Shown piece by piece: positions 32,373 through 40,731 of a stretch of DNA of 64,000 nucleotides. The notes beneath the pieces are model-generated. The model was not told the DNA's origin. It ran no database searches and was given only the letters and a program-made list of their open reading frames with translations. How positions within the stretch are numbered: position 1 is the first letter of the stretch; each line of letters opens with the position of its first letter. A program made the translations under genes and the position numbers. Origin of the DNA: Trichomonas vaginalis G3 (Eukaryota > Parabasalia > Trichomonadida > Trichomonadidae); assembly GCF_026262505.1 (NCBI RefSeq), contig NC_067205.1:4340001-4404000 (forward strand). Reading direction: 5' to 3'.

Positions 32373-32379
32373 CTTTGTT

Positions 32380-32966
32380 CTGAAAAAGTACAATATTGTC
32401 TTGAAAAAGTACAATATTGTCTTGAAAAAGTACAACATTGTCTTGAAAAAGTACAATATTGTCTTGAAAAAGTACAACATTGTCTGAAAAAGTTCAGACT
32501 TGTTCTGAAAAAGTACAGCTGTACTCAAATTTGAGAGACATTGTACTGAATTTATACAACATTGTTCTGAAAAAGTACAATATTGTACTGAATTTATACA
32601 ACATTGTCTTGAAAAAGTACAATATTGTACTGAATTTATACAACATTGTCTTGAAAAAGTACAATATTGTCTTGAAAAAGTACAATATTGTCTTGAAAAA
32701 GTACAATATTGTCTTGAAAAAGTACAATATTGTCTTGAAAAAGTACAACATTGTTCTGAAAAAGTACAACATTGTTCTGAAAAAGTTCAAGACTTGTTCT
32801 GAAAAAGTACAGCTGTACTCAAATTTGAGAGACATTGTACTGAATTTATACAAACATTGTTCTGAAAAAGTACAATATTGTACTGATTTATACAACATTG
32901 TCTTGAAAAAGTACAATATTGTACTGAATTTATACAACATTGTCTTGAAAAAGTACAATATTGTAC
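32380..32966. repeat. Array of about 25 near-palindromic 21-mers
   Basis: Two alternating 21-base units, AAAAAGTACAATATTGTCTT plus G and AATTTATACAACATTGTTCT plus G, each centred on a palindrome (GTACAATATTGTAC is perfect). Units are phased at two helical turns. Both strands are open over 150 codons only because 21 is divisible by three; the peptides are simple LKKYNIV or KTMLYFF repeats and are not counted as genes. Absent from A at the corresponding place. Confidence 0.9.
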
Positions 32967-32975
32967 TGACTCAGT

Positions 32976-33077
32976 ATGGAGCTTGACCCCTTAGACGAAG
33001 CAATTTATCTAATTGAAATTAACGAGCTTGTTAAAGACTTCCTCAGGCAGAATGTAAAAGGCAAGCTTGAAAAATAA
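32976..33077 (+). CDS. Small acidic ORF after the 21-mer array, 33 residues
   Basis: MELDPLDEAIYLIEINELVK plus a short basic end; no low complexity and a proper ATG and stop. It directly follows the last array unit, as if the array were its leader. Too short to assign; it may be chance. Confidence 0.3.
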   Translation: MELDPLDEAIYLIEINELVKDFLRQNVKGKLEK

Positions 33078-33086
33078 ATGGTTCAT

Positions 33087-33948
33087 TTACTCTGCTTGTT
33101 TGAAGTTGTCAAAATACTCTGTTATTTTTTCCTTTAACAATGGCAAATCTTCTTTGAAGGTAAGTATTGTACAACCTTTCATATAATAGTGTGTTTGAGG
33201 TAACGTATCTTGAACTATCTGTTTAACATCTTCATTTGGTGTCATTGAAATCGGTAAGTTTTCGCGATAGAACCAATTTCTGTCAGATTTGTAAATCTTA
33301 GCAAGGTCGTAAAAGCTTTTTGTTGTTCTTCTGACTAAATGCAACATAACCATATCTCTGTCTTCTTCATTTTCCATCTCTTCAGTGTAAATCATATACT
33401 TATAGTTCTTTTCCTTTCCTTTTGGTACCGAACGTGGTATTCTTTTCTGAATGCTTTTTGTCTTTTGCTTCAAGCTTGTTTCTCTAGCTCTTCACGTTCT
33501 TGTCTGTGAATTTCGTCAAGAAGTCTGTAAATATTCCAAGCATAACGAGGCGAAGCCACATTGCAACAGCATTTACAAGAAGTCTATGTACATAATATCC
33601 TCTCAAAACCGTTTGGCAATTTTTCACGATTTTCATAGAGTTTTGGCGAGTAAAGATTTTTTACTTACTCGCTGTTCTTCACTGTTTTTCAGAAAAAAGT
33701 ATGTCTCGCTGTGCTTCGCTCAAAAATTCTTGTGTGCTTTGGTTCCTAAACCAGTCTTGTGGTTTCTTAGTATCTGGAGCAAAACATGCTGTCAAAATAC
33801 TTTGCATTTGGTACATGTCATCTTTGACCGAACGAATGAGACGGAGTTGTTTGTTAAACTGTATGTACTCATATTCTTCATTTATAGCTTCATGAACGAT
33901 AGCAGTTGTTGTGTTCTCTGTTGTTGACATATCTGTCTTTACATACAA
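33087..33948 (-). pseudogene. KilA-N protein with DUF3627-like C-terminus, broken
   Basis: Reading from 33948: MSTTENTTTAIVHEAINEEY, helices, then a KilA-N-like segment (KKPQDWFRNQSTQEFLSEA). After a divergent repeat-containing stretch (33590-33690) comes YYVHRLLVNAVAMW, the typical second half of KilA-N, and then the 128-residue frame 33087-33473 (YMIYTEEMENEEDRDMVML; MKGCTILTFKEDLPLLKEKI). KilA-N proteins are DNA-binding proteins of large DNA viruses and phages. At least two frame changes and an inserted repeat split the gene. Confidence 0.55.
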
Positions 33949-34120
33949 AATAAAAAAATAAAAAAAAATAAAATTAACTTTATTTTTTCTATCTGTATCT
34001 TAAGGAAATTCATGATTTTCATAGAGTTTTGGCGAGTAGGGAAAAAAACGGTCTAGAGAATTTTCACGATTTTCATAGAGTTTTGGCGACTACGTTTTCT
34101 TACCTACTCGCTGTGCTTCA
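33626..34120. repeat. Three copies of a TTTTCATAGAGTTTTGGCGA repeat
   Basis: Copies at about 33626, 34008 and 34062, each followed by AGTA or ACTA and, in two cases, by CTTACTCGCTGT and CTTCACTGTTTT. The first lies inside the broken KilA-N gene, so the unit seems to have inserted or been converted there. Confidence 0.7.
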
Positions 34121-34217
34121 CTGTTTTCGTACGGAATCTCTTCTCTCGGTTTACATGTAAGCAATCTATATGCCATTTTACTCAGATTTTTGTGCTGAAT
34201 TCAGCAAAAAATATATT

Positions 34218-34266
34218 TTTAGGGTAGAAGGTTAGATATAACCTGTCTTCTACCCTCTTTTCTACC
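34218..34266. repeat. Foldback unit (GGGTAGAAG...CTTCTACCC), copy 1
   Basis: Hairpin with an inner palindrome AGGTTAGATATAACCT and outer arms GGGTAGAA/TTCTACCC. Copies 2 and 3 are at 35810-35860 and 45420-45472, beside the 25-base satellite. Element-specific; function unknown. Confidence 0.75.
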
Positions 34267-34310
34267 CCAGTTATTTTATAAGCGTTTTACATGGTAAACG
34301 TTATTTTTAC

Positions 34311-35618
34311 ATGTATTTTTCAGCAACTTCGTCAAATAATTTTATAGCAACTCTATCTCATCTACTTTCAAACGTTTCTTTACCTTTTATGGGAGCACCA
34401 TACATTTTCTCAAACTTTTCGAGTAGTTCTGTTTCAGCAGCTCTCATATCGTTAACTAACACAACCTTGACTCTATTGACTTGTACTGTCATATCTTAGA
34501 GTTATATTATATGTCCTTCCTATCTTATATCTTTTTGTGTTGAAGTCCTTCGGTTTCTGAACGATGTAAAGTAAGCCTTCACTGCAACGTTCTGAGTCGA
34601 ATAAACCATATGTTATGAAGTTATATCCAACAACTGGGTCAATCCATACAAAACTATTGGTATAAGACTTTTGTCTATAAGATATGCTGTAGTTCCATAA
34701 GAATCTTACCGATATCATAAGCTCAGGATTTCTTGTCAAAATTTTTCTGAGTAGAAGCAATTCTAACCCAGTCCTTTGCTTTCTTTCCAGATGGAGATAA
34801 AATGTCTGACAAAGAATATTTGTTGTATTTCTTGAGTATCTTACGTTAAATCACCTATTCTAACCACTTTGGTGTCATTGTCTATCTTTCCAACTGTTTC
34901 AAACTCATTGTTTGACATTTCTGTCTTTAAGTCTGCATAGTCGTTTCTCATACGTTCTATCTCTTTGACGGAGTAGTTATATTTCCTCATTGCTGCTTTA
35001 CATTTAGAACATTGTGGGTTCAACTTTGCGTTATATTCTGAAACCTTACCTGCTAAAACAACCAAGGCGTCCAATGGTTTTCTTTAAATCTGACAGTTGT
35101 GGTTTTATCTGTTCATTCCATATCTTACCTCTTCTATCTTTATCTCTTATCTGCCATACACATTTTGCAGCTAACGAAACAAAGTTGTCGTAGGTCTTAA
35201 ATTCTTCAGATTTATATATGTCAGAAACATTCTTATATACCATGTCGCAATCTTTGTCCATAACCTTATGGTTGCAATGAAATCCAAGAAACTCATAGTT
35301 TACCTTTCGTATGAACTTCTTTATTTCTACTGAGTCAGTTGCTTTGACTTCTATTTCATCGAATTCTGGAATAGTAAGCTTTTGTTGTTGGATTTCAGGA
35401 AGTTTAGGTAGATGGTCAATAATATCCTGCATTTCATAAAGATACTGTTCATTTGTTTCATCTTTCGCACTACAGTCCAAAGTACTTGTTAAAAGTTCTT
35501 GCTTTATCTTCTGGATTTCTGTCTCAAAAGTATATGAAGAAGGAATGAAGCTTTTCATCTCTACTAACATTGAAGTTGGGTTCATGACTAACGAGTTTGG
35601 TGCTGTTGTTGCTAACAT
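34311..35618 (-). pseudogene. KilA-N plus T5orf172-like protein with long N-terminal domain, several frameshifts
   Basis: Starts MLATTAPNSLVMNPTSM at 35618 after an AT-rich motif. Segments in order: helical N-terminal region with CSKCKAAMRKYNYS, then a KilA-N-like block (NKYSLSDILSPSGKKAKDWV, RIASTQKILTRNPEL, TNSFVWIDPVVGY), then a T5orf172/GIY-YIG-like domain (GLLYIVQKPKDFNTKRYKIG, then ELLEKFEKMYG). Frame changes are near 35075, 34845 and 34478, so it may be one broken gene or two adjacent ones. Such KilA-N/T5orf172 fusions are typical of large DNA viruses. Confidence 0.55.
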
Positions 35619-35652
35619 GTTCTTACAATAAAAATAAAAAAATATTTTTTTA
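35619..35652 (-). promoter_or_regulatory. Maverick AT-rich start motif before 35618
   Basis: Minus strand: AAAATATTTTTTTATTTTTA then TTGTAAGAAC and ATG. The gene at 36555 has the identical TTGTAAGAAC spacer. Confidence 0.5.
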
Positions 35653-35701
35653 AAAAAACCAACTTTATTTTTTATTTCGGGAAAACTCATGAGGTTAGAA
35701 A

Positions 35702-35860
35702 ACATGTACGAAGAAGTCTTGACAAAACATGTACGAAGAAGTCTTGACAAAACATGTACGAAGAAGTCTTGACAAAACATTTACGATGAAATCATGAAAA
35801 TTCAAGAGGGTAGAAAAGAGGGTAGAAGACAGGTTATATCTAACCTTCTACCCTAAAATA
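35702..35860. repeat. Clean 25-base satellite (x3-4) and foldback unit copy 2
   Basis: ACATGTACGAAGAAGTCTTG plus ACAAA in tandem at 35702-35790, followed by the GGGTAGAA foldback at 35810-35860. The same pairing is at 45393-45472 near the right terminus. Confidence 0.8.
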
Positions 35861-35894
35861 TATTTTTATTGAATTCAGCAACAAAATGGTTCAT

Positions 35895-36555
35895 TTACTC
35901 ACAATATTTTTGTACAAAACGACCCCAAGCTTTTAACTTCTTTTCTGCAGCTTCTAATGCTATCTTAGCGAGTTCATATTCTCTAAATTCTCTCTTTAAA
36001 TCTTCTTGTTCCCATTGGTCTAGTTCGTATGGAGAATCTCTATAACCAGAACATATCTCACGTTCATGTTCTATTTGTTTTTCATGCATTTTTCTAACTT
36101 CTTCTTCAAACAAAGGTTTTGCATTCTCTACTGTATCTTCAAGTTCTTCTTCATCTAACTTCTCATGAACTTTCTTGTCTATGGAGTCCATAATTTTTCC
36201 AACTGCTATACAATATTTTGGAGAAGCCCACATTGCAATATAGTTTACGAGTCTTGGGTCTACATACATTCCTCTAACCTGTTTGATTTCATCGGGAATT
36301 CCTGCATTAACATTGTATAAAAAGCAACCCGCGGAATTCCGCGGGGTGGTATTCTTCACAAAATGCCTTAAAATACTCTTCCCAGGACTTATTTTCCAAC
36401 AACCTTCTAAAGTCTTTCCTAAACTGCTGACATATCTTTGTTGCATTTATATAACCATCCTTGTCTCTACGTAAGACTTCAATACCGTTATAGGTGCCTT
36501 TTGTGAATGTTTCGCCATTAGATTTGTTCGTGAACGTTTTTGCTTCGACTGACAT
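35895..36555 (-). pseudogene. KilA-N DNA-binding protein, split at a palindrome
   Basis: The first frame (36307-36555) gives MSVEAKTFTNKSNGETFTKG and the KilA-N core (DKDGYINATKICQQFRKDFR). The second (35895-36446) gives RGMYVDPRLVNYIAMWASPK and a long acidic coiled-coil C-terminus. The frame change lies at or beside an 18-base perfect palindrome, CCCGCGGAATTCCGCGGG, at about 36330-36348. KilA-N proteins are viral DNA-binding factors. The two halves together have normal family order, so a single indel separates them. Confidence 0.65.
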
Positions 36556-36590
36556 TTCTGTTCTTACAATAAAAATAAAAAAATATTTTT
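36556..36590 (-). promoter_or_regulatory. Maverick AT-rich start motif before KilA-N gene
   Basis: Minus strand: AAAAAATATTTTTTTATTTT then TATTGTAAGAACAGAA and ATG. It matches the motif before 35618 over more than 30 bases. Confidence 0.5.
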
Positions 36591-36597
36591 TGGTGGG

Positions 36598-37045
36598 ACG
36601 TCGGACATCCGTTTGTGGCTTAACCGTCGGACATTCGTTTGTGGCTTAACCGTCGGACATCCGTTTGTGGCTCGACCTCAAAACAAGCATTTTGTGAAGA
36701 ATATACCAACCGCCGGAATTCCGACGGTTGCTTTTTTTTATACAAAATTCAAGAGTTTTGTGTGTTTTCTACGATGTTGTCAAAATGTCATGTTGTCTCG
36801 CTTTTTCAGAGAAGTTAAAATTACCTGGTGACCTGGTGACCTGGTTCCACCTAAAATATATTTTTTGGTGTAAATTCATGAGTTTTGGTTGAAAAATACG
36901 GTGGAGCCAAAAGTGGCTCGACCTCAAAACAAGCATTTTGTGAAGAATATACCAACCGCCGGAATTCCGCGGGTTGCTTTTTTTTATACAAAATTCAAGA
37001 GTTTTGTGTGTTTTCTACGATGTTGTCAAAATGTCGTGTTGTCAC
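36598..37045. repeat. Tandem GTCGGACAT repeats and two copies of a KilA-N-derived block
   Basis: Three 27-base units at 36600-36672, then two about 240-base-spaced blocks (36674-36800; 36916-37040), each with CAAGCATTTTGTGAAGAATA, CCGGAATTCC and TTTTTTATACAAAATTC. The block matches the palindrome region inside the KilA-N gene, so it is a duplicated gene scrap. No gene otherwise in 36600-37125. Confidence 0.7.
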
Positions 37046-37126
37046 ACTTTTTCAGAGAAGTTAAAATGACCGAGGCACATAGGCACATAGGCACACCTAA
37101 AAAAACATCTAACCAAAACTCTTTTT

Positions 37127-37987
37127 TCAATACTTTTTCAGCACTTCTCCGTAGTTATATATGAAAGACAATTCGAGATAAAAGTCGTAGTACAATGGAA
37201 CAATATGTTGCACACCATTTGTTGTGAACCAAACTTGAAAGTCAGAGAAACTGTTACTAGGTGGTTCGTAGAATTTAGAAGCAAAGTCATAAAAGTCCTT
37301 ACCAATACAAAGAAAACTATTGTTGCTTGAACTAAAACTTGCATGACACATAACATTTTGAGGGTCAAACACGTTTCTATAAACTGTCAAATCTGTTGGT
37401 GGGCGTATAAACCAGAACGGACCGTCAGGTGGTAATGGTTCGTTCTGGTTTAGTAACCGAAGAAATTGTGCCCAAGAACGTTTGTCTACTTGCCAAAATA
37501 AAAACTGTGTATCTCTTGGAGGGTTATTTTCAATCCTTTGAAATGAAACTGTGGAGTTCATCTTGTCATATTCTAGTTTCAGATAGTATGTTCCATTTAG
37601 TAAAGAATCGTATTTTTCTTGAAATTCCCAGTAGTATTTGTTTATTTGAGTTTGAAAGTCATTTAGAGTTTTTTCAAGATTTTCGTCTGAACGAACTGTA
37701 AAGATTCTCATTTCATCAAATTTGTCTAGTAGACCATCATGACCTCTATACCGCCCATGAAAATATACCGCAAACATAAACGCGTTAGTTCTTTTTGAAA
37801 ACAAAACTCTTCTAAATCCTATTGCCTTTGCATCTGAAGGACTTTGAAGCCAACGAATTGGAAAGTCAAACCTGTAAGCACCGGATGAAATTTCTTCATC
37901 TGAAATAGTCATACCGGCGTTTGTGAAGATATAGTCTAACGGTTTTGTATCTGCTGCTTTTGTTCTTTGTTTTTCAACCTGAAACAT
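37127..37987 (-). CDS. Maverick B paralogue pair, member 1, 286 residues
   Basis: Intact. Starts MFQVEKQRTKAADTKPLDYI; contains RFDFPIRWLQSPSDAKAIGF, DPQNVMCHASFSSSNNSFLC and ends YLELSFIYNYGEVLKKY. Strongly aromatic and strand-rich, with no signal peptide or membrane segment. A divergent, broken paralogue lies at 42906-43752 on the other strand. Two related virion surface or vertex proteins would be one explanation; the family is not recognised. Confidence 0.6.
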   Translation of the reverse strand: MFQVEKQRTKAADTKPLDYIFTNAGMTISDEEISSGAYRFDFPIRWLQSPSDAKAIGFRRVLFSKRTNAFMFAVYFHGRYRGHDGLLDKFDEMRIFTVRSDENLEKTLNDFQTQINKYYWEFQEKYDSLLNGTYYLKLEYDKMNSTVSFQRIENNPPRDTQFLFWQVDKRSWAQFLRLLNQNEPLPPDGPFWFIRPPTDLTVYRNVFDPQNVMCHASFSSSNNSFLCIGKDFYDFASKFYEPPSNSFSDFQVWFTTNGVQHIVPLYYDFYLELSFIYNYGEVLKKY

Positions 37988-38045
37988 TTAATATATGTAA
38001 AAATATACTGTTTTAAAATAAATGTTTTAACTTCATATTTCTCAT

Positions 38046-38765
38046 CTAACAAACAAGTTGTCTGACTGCTTGAGGGTTAGGTTGGTACCATTCGAACTTC
38101 ACGCTTACAATTCCTTCAATTGCATTCAAAATGTCTGAGTCGGAGTCAACCATTTGTTCTCTCTTTGTAGTCTTGAAAGCGTCAAGAAGTTTTGCAGCTG
38201 TTGTGACATTGCCATTTGCATAGTATATATGACCGTCCAAATCTGTTATGGTCAATCTGAGGTTATATCCTTTCTTATTTCCGTCTTGTATGGCAGCAAG
38301 TAGACCCATGAAGCCTTCTTTGTTCTTTCCTTCGTCAAAGTTTACTGTAAAGGTTCGACCAGATGTAATTTGACTTCTAACTTCACGGTACTTTTCATAT
38401 GCATATCTTGTTCTTTCCATGGGAGCATGTTTGTCTTCACCCTTCCCTTTTTTCCGTCTCAAAGGATGCAATTGTTCGTCATGTTTCCAATAGAATCTGG
38501 CAAAGCCGTCGTGTCCCTCAACTTGAGGCTCACTAACATCGAAAGGCATGTCCATAAGACGTTCTTCTTCTAACCTCTCTAGTCTGTTTGGATAATTTGC
38601 GCGCGCGGTTTCTAAATCCATCTCATAGCGAAGACCAGACAATTTGTCATAGACTTTTATTGGCTTTCCCTTCCTATATTTAAACTTCTTTGAAACTTTC
38701 CAACCATATCTTTCTAACTCTGCTTTTATTCTAGCAGATTTTCTATCCATTCTATGCGGTGGCAT
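38046..38765 (-). CDS. Maverick B protein, 239 residues, basic
   Basis: Start at 38765 (MPPHRMDRKSARIKAELERY), just after an AT-rich motif, is preferred over a longer upstream frame that runs into the HNH gene. The N-terminal 60 residues are basic (KVSKKFKYRKGKPIKVYD), the middle is R/K/E-rich, and the C-terminal half is strand-rich (GYNLRLTITDLDGHIYYANG). The last four codons coincide with a stray piece of HNH-gene sequence, so the original stop may have been replaced. Function unknown. Confidence 0.55.
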   Translation of the reverse strand: MPPHRMDRKSARIKAELERYGWKVSKKFKYRKGKPIKVYDKLSGLRYEMDLETARANYPNRLERLEEERLMDMPFDVSEPQVEGHDGFARFYWKHDEQLHPLRRKKGKGEDKHAPMERTRYAYEKYREVRSQITSGRTFTVNFDEGKNKEGFMGLLAAIQDGNKKGYNLRLTITDLDGHIYYANGNVTTAAKLLDAFKTTKREQMVDSDSDILNAIEGIVSVKFEWYQPNPQAVRQLVC

Positions 38766-38793
38766 TTCTATAAAAATAAAAAAATATACTGTT
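38766..38793 (-). promoter_or_regulatory. Maverick AT-rich start motif before 38765
   Basis: Minus strand: GTATATTTTTTTATTTTTAT then AGAA and ATG. It sits between the stop of the HNH gene and this start. Confidence 0.5.
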
Positions 38794-39378
38794 TTAAAAT
38801 GGTATGCCATATAGCTTCTTGAATTTGTTAAGAAGTATTCGAACGCATTTTCCATCTGTATCTCTAGCGTTTACATAAGCATAGCCCGTCTTAGTAAAAT
38901 ATACTTGTAATTTTCTATAGTTTACGCCGGTATAAAAGTAGAAAGAGTCTTGTTCTTCGCTATAGTAGTAAAACTCAAGCGTATGCTTGCCATAGTCTGT
39001 AATTTCAATTGTTTCATCTTCTAGTTCGTCGACAAATTCGAATACAATATCTCGAAATTTGCTTTTGTTCTTATTGTTTTCAGAACGAGTGACCCAACGC
39101 AAGTTCTCAAGTCTATTGTCGTTTCTTATACGGTTTATATGGTCTACAAAAGGTAAATTGTTAGGGTTCGGTATAAAATGAGTTGCAATGACAATATGTT
39201 TAAAATAGTGTTTTCCACTCATATCCATAGTAGTATATCCGTCATTTCGCTCACATTCGCTTAAAACTCTTTTTGTCTTTTTGTTTCTGACTTCAAATGA
39301 CTCACAACAGTGAATTTCATATTTCTCATCTAACAAACAAGTTTCCCAACGGTCTTCTCCAACAAACTCAGCGTACAT
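38794..39378 (-). CDS. HNH homing-type endonuclease, intact, 194 residues
   Basis: Starts MYAEFVGEDRWETCLLDEKY. A NUMOD4-like N-terminal segment is followed by the HNH core: histidines in GKHYFKHIVIATHF, then VDHINRIRNDNRLENLRWVT, about residues 60-105. The C-terminal 90 residues include DIVFEFVDELEDETIEITDY and a strand-rich domain. Such enzymes make site-specific cuts that promote their own copying. B also holds a broken full copy (29832-30414) and at least three scraps, showing activity or past recombination inside this element. Confidence 0.85.
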   Translation of the reverse strand: MYAEFVGEDRWETCLLDEKYEIHCCESFEVRNKKTKRVLSECERNDGYTTMDMSGKHYFKHIVIATHFIPNPNNLPFVDHINRIRNDNRLENLRWVTRSENNKNKSKFRDIVFEFVDELEDETIEITDYGKHTLEFYYYSEEQDSFYFYTGVNYRKLQVYFTKTGYAYVNARDTDGKCVRILLNKFKKLYGIPF

Positions 39379-39411
39379 TTCAAATAAAATAAAAAAATAT
39401 TTTTTTTTGAA
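39379..39411 (-). promoter_or_regulatory. Maverick AT-rich start motif before HNH gene
   Basis: Minus strand: AAAAAATATTTTTTTATTTT then ATTTGAA and ATG, nearly identical to the motif before 29832. Confidence 0.5.
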
Positions 39412-39420
39412 AAAATGTTT

Positions 39421-39534
39421 TATTTTAAATGGTATGCCATTTCATATTTCTCATCTAACAAACAAGTTTCCCAACGGTCTTCTCCAACAAACTCAGCGTA
39501 CATTTCAAATAAAAATAAAAAAATATTTTTTTCT
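39421..39534 (-). pseudogene. Internally deleted HNH gene remnant
   Basis: The first 21 codons of the HNH gene (ending LLDEKYE) are joined directly to its last codons (ATGGCATACCATTT in reverse), with its own upstream AT-rich motif at 39506-39532. About 500 bases of the gene are missing. Confidence 0.8.
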
Positions 39535-40118
39535 TTACTTTACATAACCGCCTGCTGCCAAAAGTCTTTGACGCCAACCCATACCAGCTAATGAAGGTTG
39601 ACTTGGTTTAGTTTGGAAACTAACCTTTGGTTTTGGTTTATCTTCAGTTTTTGGCTCACCTTCTTCTATCGGTTTTTCGTCACTTTTTGGTTCACCTGAC
39701 TTTACTTCACTTGCAGGTATGGTTGTGTCGTCAACATCTTCATAAATATCATATGCCATTTGTTTTTGTTTTCCTTTCAACTTTTTGTGTTTGTTGTAAA
39801 GTTTAGAATATTTTGACTCTAAGTCAATGAGATGTTCTATAATGAACTGTTGGTCGGTGAAGTAAACTTTTCCATCTGTTGTCTCTTTAACTCCTTCAGA
39901 CTTCAATATTTTATTTGTGAGAGTCTGTTTCTTTTTTGAGATACTAGCCGTTCCATTTCTATGAAAAGTGACTTTATAGTTAGGGTTTGTATTTCCAGAC
40001 CTGGCACTTTCTATTATTGAATTTTTCTCTTCATCTGTAAGTTCTTTGACAGGTTTTGACAATGGTTCTGAACTTTTTGTTTGTGGTGTCAAATCTACCG
40101 TTTCAACTTCTTCGTCAT
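39535..40118 (-). pseudogene. Maverick B lysine-rich protein, about 190 residues, shifted at start
   Basis: The long frame covers 39535-40092 (TPQTKSSEPLSKPVKELTDE ... RQRLLAAGGYVK) but has no ATG. The ATG at 40118, placed after the same ACTGAGATGAA leader as its neighbour at 40293, is one base out of frame. Charged, helical middle (EHLIDLESKYSKLYNKHKKL) and a proline/lysine-rich linker (EDKPKPKVSFQTKPSQPS). Function unknown. Confidence 0.5.
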
Positions 40119-40137
40119 TTCATCTCAGTAAAAAATT

Positions 40138-40293
40138 TTAGTTTGGTTTGTTTTCAACTGGTTGTTTAGGTTTTTTAAGTCGGTCTAAAACTTCCTGAGG
40201 TATAGGAAGAACTTGACAAACACGTGGTTGTGTAACTGCTGGAAGTCGACAAATCCATCTTGAACCCATTTGTCTCAATGCTGTATTGTTCAT
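40138..40293 (-). CDS. Small Maverick B ORF, 51 residues
   Basis: MNNTALRQMGSRWICRLPAV followed by a proline/lysine-rich end (VLDRLKKPKQPVENKPN). It has the same leader (ACTGAGATGAA before ATG) as the gene after it and lies in the same-strand row 39535-40714. Plausible small virion protein; no family recognised. Confidence 0.45.
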   Translation of the reverse strand: MNNTALRQMGSRWICRLPAVTQPRVCQVLPIPQEVLDRLKKPKQPVENKPN

Positions 40294-40312
40294 TTCATCT
40301 CAGTAAAAAACT

Positions 40313-40714
40313 TTACATTCCCCACGTTTGAGGCGGTTGAGGTTGGTTATTGTTTACCCACTGTTGTGCATGGTTATATCCTCTGTTAAAGAATCTTTCA
40401 CCTTGGTCCATATAGTGTCCTGCTTGGTTATAGTAGTCATTTGCTTTGTTATAATAGTTTCCTGCTTCTCTTCCTACATTGTCCATCCATCCTTGAACTT
40501 TTCCTCTTGTTTCAGGATTTGGAATAAGATTTGTTGCATCTCGTGCTACCTCCCAACCTTTCTGTACAGTTTGTATAATAGGTTGTGCTTTCTCTTTCAG
40601 TATACCTAATGTACTCAAAATCTTTCTTCCAACTCCAAATACACCTCTGGCTATTGTTCCAACTGCGGGCAAAAATCTGGATGCAACTCCTGCTAATGCG
40701 CCAAATAAACCCAT
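40313..40714 (-). CDS. Glycine/alanine-rich amphipathic minor virion protein, 133 residues
   Basis: Starts MGLFGALAGVASRFLPAVGT, a hydrophobic glycine-rich amphipathic N-terminus like membrane-active minor capsid proteins (adenovirus pVI style). It continues with helical segments and an asparagine/tyrosine/glutamine-rich end (YYNKANDYYNQAGHYMDQG). Divergent from the integrase gene (17 bases between starts). The role is inferred from resemblance and location. Confidence 0.5.
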   Translation of the reverse strand: MGLFGALAGVASRFLPAVGTIARGVFGVGRKILSTLGILKEKAQPIIQTVQKGWEVARDATNLIPNPETRGKVQGWMDNVGREAGNYYNKANDYYNQAGHYMDQGERFFNRGYNHAQQWVNNNQPQPPQTWGM

Positions 40715-40731
40715 TTCTTATAGGGTAAAAA

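Noticed and set aside
32480-32986. 168-codon plus-strand and 154-codon minus-strand frames over the 21-mer array
   Set aside because: Both frames exist because the repeat length is a multiple of three; the peptides are bare seven-residue repeats with no independent domain.
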